Shown piece by piece: positions 60,282 through 64,000 of a DNA stretch of 64,000 bases; positions within the stretch are counted from its first letter, which is position 1, and each line of letters starts with the position of its first letter. The position numbers and the translations under genes were made by a program. This DNA is from an uncultured Flavobacterium sp. (GTDB taxonomy: Bacteria > Bacteroidota > Bacteroidia > Flavobacteriales > Flavobacteriaceae). The notes under the pieces were generated by a model. It was not told where the DNA came from and searched no databases. It saw nothing but the letters and a program-made list of their open reading frames with translations. Where the stretch lies: contig NZ_OX638201.1 in assembly GCF_951805225.1 (NCBI RefSeq), positions 2,790,001 through 2,854,000 on the forward strand, written 5' to 3'.

Positions 60282-63200
60282 ATGAAAAAAAAATTAAACA
60301 TATACTCATTGCTTTTTCTCCTGCTATTTTCGGCAGGAATTAATGCCCAGAATACCACGCCGCTTATTCAATCTAAACTTGACGGAACTGTTGTTGATGA
60401 TGTTACAAATCAGCCTATTATTGGAGCTTCGGTAGTTATTAAAGGTACAACACACGGAGTTCAGACAGATGCTGAAGGAAAATTTTATTTTCAAACAGGA
60501 CAAAAATTCCCTTACACTTTAATAATAACTTATATAGGATATAAAAAAGCAGAAGTTGTTGTAGACAAAAATCCTGTTACTATTAACTTAAAAGAAGAGC
60601 GTCAGGAACTTGATGAATTAGTAGTTGTAGGTTACGGTTCTCAAAAGAGGAAAGACATTACGGGCTCTGTTGCATCGGTTCCAAAAGCCAATTTATCGCA
60701 AGTAACTTCCTCTGCAGATAATTTATTGCGTGGTGCAATTCCCGGTGTGGTAGTTACACAAAGTTCTGGTCGTCCCGGAGCTTCTTCAAGTGTTCGTATT
60801 AGAGGAGGAAACTCAATTACTGCGGGGAATGAACCTCTTTATGTGGTTGATGGAATCCTGATTTATAATGACAATAATAACAGTACAGCGGGTGTTACGA
60901 ATGCCGGTGCAACTGTAAACGTATTATCAACTATTAATCCCGGAGATATAGAATCTATTGAGGTTTTGAAAGATGCTTCTGCAACGGCAATTTACGGTTC
61001 TCGTGGTGCAAATGGAGTTGTAATCATCACAACCAAAAAAGGAGTTAAAGGACAAGACAATATTTCGTATCAAGGTTATATTGGATTTCAAAATGTTTCG
61101 AAAAGATTACATTTAATGAATGCCAGCCAATGGGCAAGTTTACGTAATGACGTTCAGGCAAGTATTGGTCAGGCACCATCTTTTACACCGGCTCAAATAG
61201 AAGCTTTTAAAACTTCAGGAAGTTACAACTGGCAAGATGCTGTTTTTAGATCTGACGCGCCAATTCAAAATCATCAGTTATCATTTTCAGGTGGAGACGA
61301 TCGTTCTCGTTATGCAATCTCGGCAGGTTATTTTCAACAAGACGGAATTGTTATTGCATCTGATTTTAAAAGAATTTCGCTTCGTGCTAACTACGAAAGA
61401 AACTATTCTCAGAATTTTAAATTTGGTGTAAACGCTAATTATAGTAATTCAGTTTCAAATGGTATTGGTACAAATGGCGGTGCCGCTGCAGGAAGACAGC
61501 CAAATCCATTGGTTGTAGCTTTATATCAGCCGCCAGTAGTTCCTATCAAAAATCCTGACGGAAGTTATAATCTAACCAATAATCCATACGCAACTGCAAC
61601 AAATGGTATAATTCCTAACCCAATTAATGATTTGGTGAATACTACCAATGAAACAAAAATCAACAGAATTCTAACCAGTTTATTTGGTGAATATAAAATC
61701 ACAAAAAAATTGACTGCAAAAGTTGCTGTTAGTGGAGATGTTATCAATACAAAACAAAACTATTATGCGCCGTCAACTACAACTTCAGGAGCCGGAACTA
61801 AAGGTTTAGCTTCTGTTGGAGACAGAGTTGTAAGTTCTGTATTGAACGAAAACACCTTAAATTATAATACTAATTTCGGTGAAAACCATAAATTCTCAGC
61901 TTTAGGAGGATATACACTTCAATACACTCAAGGTGAAGTTGTTAATGCAGGAGCGCAAACATTTGTAAACGACTCAAATACTTATAACGCTTTGCAAGAT
62001 GGAGTTCCGGTAAAACCTTACAGCGATGCATTTGAAAGTGTTTTGAAATCATGGTTAACGAGAGTAAATTATTCTTATAAAGGAAAATACAACTTCACAT
62101 TATCTGCGCGTGCAGACGGTTCTTCAAGATTTGGATCAGAATCTCTTTGGGGTTACTTTCCTTCTGCAGGATTCTCATGGAATATTACCGATGAAAGTTT
62201 TGCAAGCAACATCAAAGGTCTAACAGAAGCTAAACTTAGAATTACAGCAGGAACAACAGGAAATCAAGAGATTGGAAACTATCTTTCTCTAGCTCAAATG
62301 GGATCTGTAAATTATTCTTTTGGAGGAACTTTATACACAGGTTTAGCTCCTACTCGTCTGGCAAATCCGGATTTGAAATGGGAAAAAACAAATCAATACA
62401 ATGTAGGTTTGGATTTGTCTTTATTAGATCGAAAAATCAACTTTGTATTTGATGTTTACTACAAGAAAACAAACGATTTATTGATCAATGTACCAATTCC
62501 ACTTACTTCTGGTTATGCAACAGTACTTCAAAATATTGGAGGTGTTGAGAATAAAGGTATCGAGATTGGTTTGATTACAGAAAACATCAAAACTGAAAAT
62601 TTCTCTTGGAATTCGAACTTCGTTTTCTCTGCTAATAAAAACAAAGTGGTTTCTATAGGAAATGGTGTTAATCAATTTTTTCCTGTAGTTCCAAACGGAT
62701 CATTATTGCAACAACAACCTGTAACTGTAAAAGTTGGATTGCCATTAGGAACTTTCTGGGGATACAGAACTGCTGGAATTTTCCAGACTCAGGAAGAAAT
62801 CAATACACAACCTAAAATCAACAGTTTAGCCAATACTAAAATTGGAGACAGAAAATACGTTGATACAAACGGAGACGGTGTAATTACTGCGCTTGACAAA
62901 GGAAATCTTGGAAGTTCTCAGCCAAAATTTGTGGGAAGTTTTAGTAACACAATTTCTTATCATGATTTTGATCTTAATTTCTCTTTCCAAGGCGCTTATG
63001 GCGGAAAAGTGTTTAACGCTTTGAATCAACAATTAGAAATTTCTACACTTGGAACAAATGCAAATGTTACTTTGGATAATCGTTGGACACCAACAAATAC
63101 AAATACTGATGTTCCAAGAGCTACAAGTTCTCCGCTTGGGATAGTTTCTGAGCGTTATGTAGAAGATGCTTCTTTCTTAAGATTGAAATTAATCACTTTT

Positions 63201-63413
63201 GGATATACGTTACCAAAAAGCCTTTCCTCTAGATTGGGAACAAAAAGCATCAAATTTTATGTTTCTGCCGAAAACTTAATTACATGGACAAAATACACAG
63301 GTTTTGATCCTGAGGTAAGTTCTTATGAGCAAAATAACTTATATCCGGGAATTGATTTTGGTGCATATCCAAACTCCAAAACATTTATTTCAGGTCTAAA
63401 CGTAACTTTCTAA
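60282..63413 (+). CDS. SusC/RagA family TonB-dependent receptor (no STN domain)
   Basis: This 1043-residue receptor has signal peptide LLFLLLFSAGINAQ, a carboxypeptidase-regulatory-like domain (DGTVVDDVTNQPIIGASVVIKG), a TonB box-like/plug start (LDELVVVGYGSQKRKDITGSV), a plug with IESIEVLKDASATAIYGSRGANGVVIITTKKG, and a barrel ending FISGLNVTF. It imports a SusD-bound nutrient through the outer membrane using TonB. It has no sigma/FecR partner. Instead a cysteine-coding leader precedes it, so sulfur status may control it. Confidence 0.94.
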   Translation: MKKKLNIYSLLFLLLFSAGINAQNTTPLIQSKLDGTVVDDVTNQPIIGASVVIKGTTHGVQTDAEGKFYFQTGQKFPYTLIITYIGYKKAEVVVDKNPVTINLKEERQELDELVVVGYGSQKRKDITGSVASVPKANLSQVTSSADNLLRGAIPGVVVTQSSGRPGASSSVRIRGGNSITAGNEPLYVVDGILIYNDNNNSTAGVTNAGATVNVLSTINPGDIESIEVLKDASATAIYGSRGANGVVIITTKKGVKGQDNISYQGYIGFQNVSKRLHLMNASQWASLRNDVQASIGQAPSFTPAQIEAFKTSGSYNWQDAVFRSDAPIQNHQLSFSGGDDRSRYAISAGYFQQDGIVIASDFKRISLRANYERNYSQNFKFGVNANYSNSVSNGIGTNGGAAAGRQPNPLVVALYQPPVVPIKNPDGSYNLTNNPYATATNGIIPNPINDLVNTTNETKINRILTSLFGEYKITKKLTAKVAVSGDVINTKQNYYAPSTTTSGAGTKGLASVGDRVVSSVLNENTLNYNTNFGENHKFSALGGYTLQYTQGEVVNAGAQTFVNDSNTYNALQDGVPVKPYSDAFESVLKSWLTRVNYSYKGKYNFTLSARADGSSRFGSESLWGYFPSAGFSWNITDESFASNIKGLTEAKLRITAGTTGNQEIGNYLSLAQMGSVNYSFGGTLYTGLAPTRLANPDLKWEKTNQYNVGLDLSLLDRKINFVFDVYYKKTNDLLINVPIPLTSGYATVLQNIGGVENKGIEIGLITENIKTENFSWNSNFVFSANKNKVVSIGNGVNQFFPVVPNGSLLQQQPVTVKVGLPLGTFWGYRTAGIFQTQEEINTQPKINSLANTKIGDRKYVDTNGDGVITALDKGNLGSSQPKFVGSFSNTISYHDFDLNFSFQGAYGGKVFNALNQQLEISTLGTNANVTLDNRWTPTNTNTDVPRATSSPLGIVSERYVEDASFLRLKLITFGYTLPKSLSSRLGTKSIKFYVSAENLITWTKYTGFDPEVSSYEQNNLYPGIDFGAYPNSKTFISGLNVTF

Positions 63414-63430
63414 GTAAAAAAATATACACA

Positions 63431-64000
63431 ATGAAAAAGATTATAATAACAATACTATTAAGCGCCGGTTTATTTTCGTCGTGCGCAGATTTAGAGGTAA
63501 CACCGACCTCTTTTGTAACCGAAGACAATTACTTTAAAACTCAAGATGATGCAATTGCAAGTGTAACCGCAGTTTATGCTTCTTTGAGTCTTGATCCGGG
63601 AGAACAAAGTTTATTTGGCAGAAACCTCTATTTCCTTACAGACATGGGATCTGATTATGCCGCGGCAGGAGTTTCTGCAACAAATCCTCAGGTTAGAGCG
63701 ATGAGTTCATTAACACATGATGCAACAAATGACCGTGTTCAGGTGGCTTGGCGCCAAATTTACGCTGGAATAAACAGAGCAAACGTAGCGATAGATAATG
63801 TGCCTAAAGTAGTTGGTAACGAAGTTGTAAAAACCAGATTAATCAATGAAGCAAAATTCATAAGAGGATTATTGTACTTTCAGGCTGTTCGTATTTGGGG
63901 CGGAGTTCCAATCGTTTTGCACGAACCAACTTCTATACAATTAGAAAGTCTTAAATCAAGAAGAGAAACTGTTGATGCCGTTTACACACAAATCATTTCA
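63431..64000 (+). CDS. RagB/SusD family lipoprotein, N-terminal part (runs off the window)
   Basis: The first 190 residues are visible. There is a lipoprotein signal (MKKIIITILLSAGLFSSCAD, Cys18), then DDAIASVTAVYASLSLDPG, WRQIYAGINRANVAIDNVP and INEAKFIRGLLYFQAVRIWGGVPIVL, all standard SusD features. It starts 17 bp after the susC stop and is surely cotranscribed with it. The substrate-binding part and any downstream enzyme genes that would identify the nutrient lie outside the window. Confidence 0.93.
   Translation, partial: MKKIIITILLSAGLFSSCADLEVTPTSFVTEDNYFKTQDDAIASVTAVYASLSLDPGEQSLFGRNLYFLTDMGSDYAAAGVSATNPQVRAMSSLTHDATNDRVQVAWRQIYAGINRANVAIDNVPKVVGNEVVKTRLINEAKFIRGLLYFQAVRIWGGVPIVLHEPTSIQLESLKSRRETVDAVYTQIIS

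Overview
The window reads as a chromosome segment of a Flavobacterium-like member of the Bacteroidota. The DNA is AT-rich. Several promoters match the Bacteroidota form, with TTTG near -33 and TAnnTTTG near -7. There are two SusC/SusD outer-membrane uptake pairs, an ECF sigma/FecR pair, and many AT-rich palindromic intergenic repeats of the kind common in flavobacterial genomes. No phage, plasmid, transposase, rRNA or CRISPR array is visible.

Layout. 1-7.2 kb: the start of an ABC ATPase, then a SusD-SusC-FecR-sigma regulated uptake locus, all on the minus strand. 7.5-8.7 kb: a tRNA block (two Arg-TCT, one Pro-TGG, one Ser-GCT) with unusual decayed tRNA copies and a small GIY-YIG nuclease gene. 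8.9-21 kb: general genes. These are a thiolase, an NlpC/P60 hydrolase, an Xre/RES toxin-antitoxin pair, an AraC regulator divergent from a quinone/aldehyde reductase cluster (AKR, MdaB-like, YgiN-like, QOR-like), a DUF3291 protein, a methyltransferase, a LysR regulator, and a DUF2130 protein with a possible nuclease motif. 21-22.4 kb: two META-domain lipoproteins.

22.6-59.1 kb is a large nitrate/nitrite and molybdenum-cofactor region. On the plus strand it holds nirB, nirD, DUF4202, a NarX-like kinase, a NarL-like regulator, a NarK transporter, a porin, and a nitrate reductase fused to a NirB-like reductase, followed by a rubredoxin-tailed nitrite-reductase-like protein. A duplicated small secreted protein pair, an EEP-family nuclease and a methyltransferase sit inside it. 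A MarR/EVE/SRPBCC operon and a lysine-rich basic protein separate this from the minus-strand half. That half holds moaA, moaCB, moaE, moeB-like, moaD, cobA/SUMT, mobA, a TSUP permease and moeA. Upstream of these is a seven-gene operon: two NarK-type transporters, a membrane cytochrome b, a second molybdopterin oxidoreductase, a four-cluster ferredoxin, a TAT-exported Rieske protein and a small membrane protein. Together the genes can import nitrate, reduce it to nitrite and then ammonium, make siroheme and Mo-bis-PGD, and sense nitrate or nitrite.

Two promoter codes appear in this region. nirB, nasC and moeA share a GTA-N4-TACTTAT element overlapping the -7 box, and narK1 has a variant of it. 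The porin and the narK2-cytochrome b operon share a TGAT-N4-ATCA (CRP/FNR-type) palindrome at the same distance from the -7 box.

59.1-64 kb: a long leader with two cysteine-coding mini-ORFs, each followed by a hairpin, precedes a second SusC/SusD pair that runs off the window. This looks like cysteine-responsive attenuation of a nutrient uptake system and is the strongest candidate here for an undescribed regulatory system. Line-derived coordinates of short sites may be off by a base or so.
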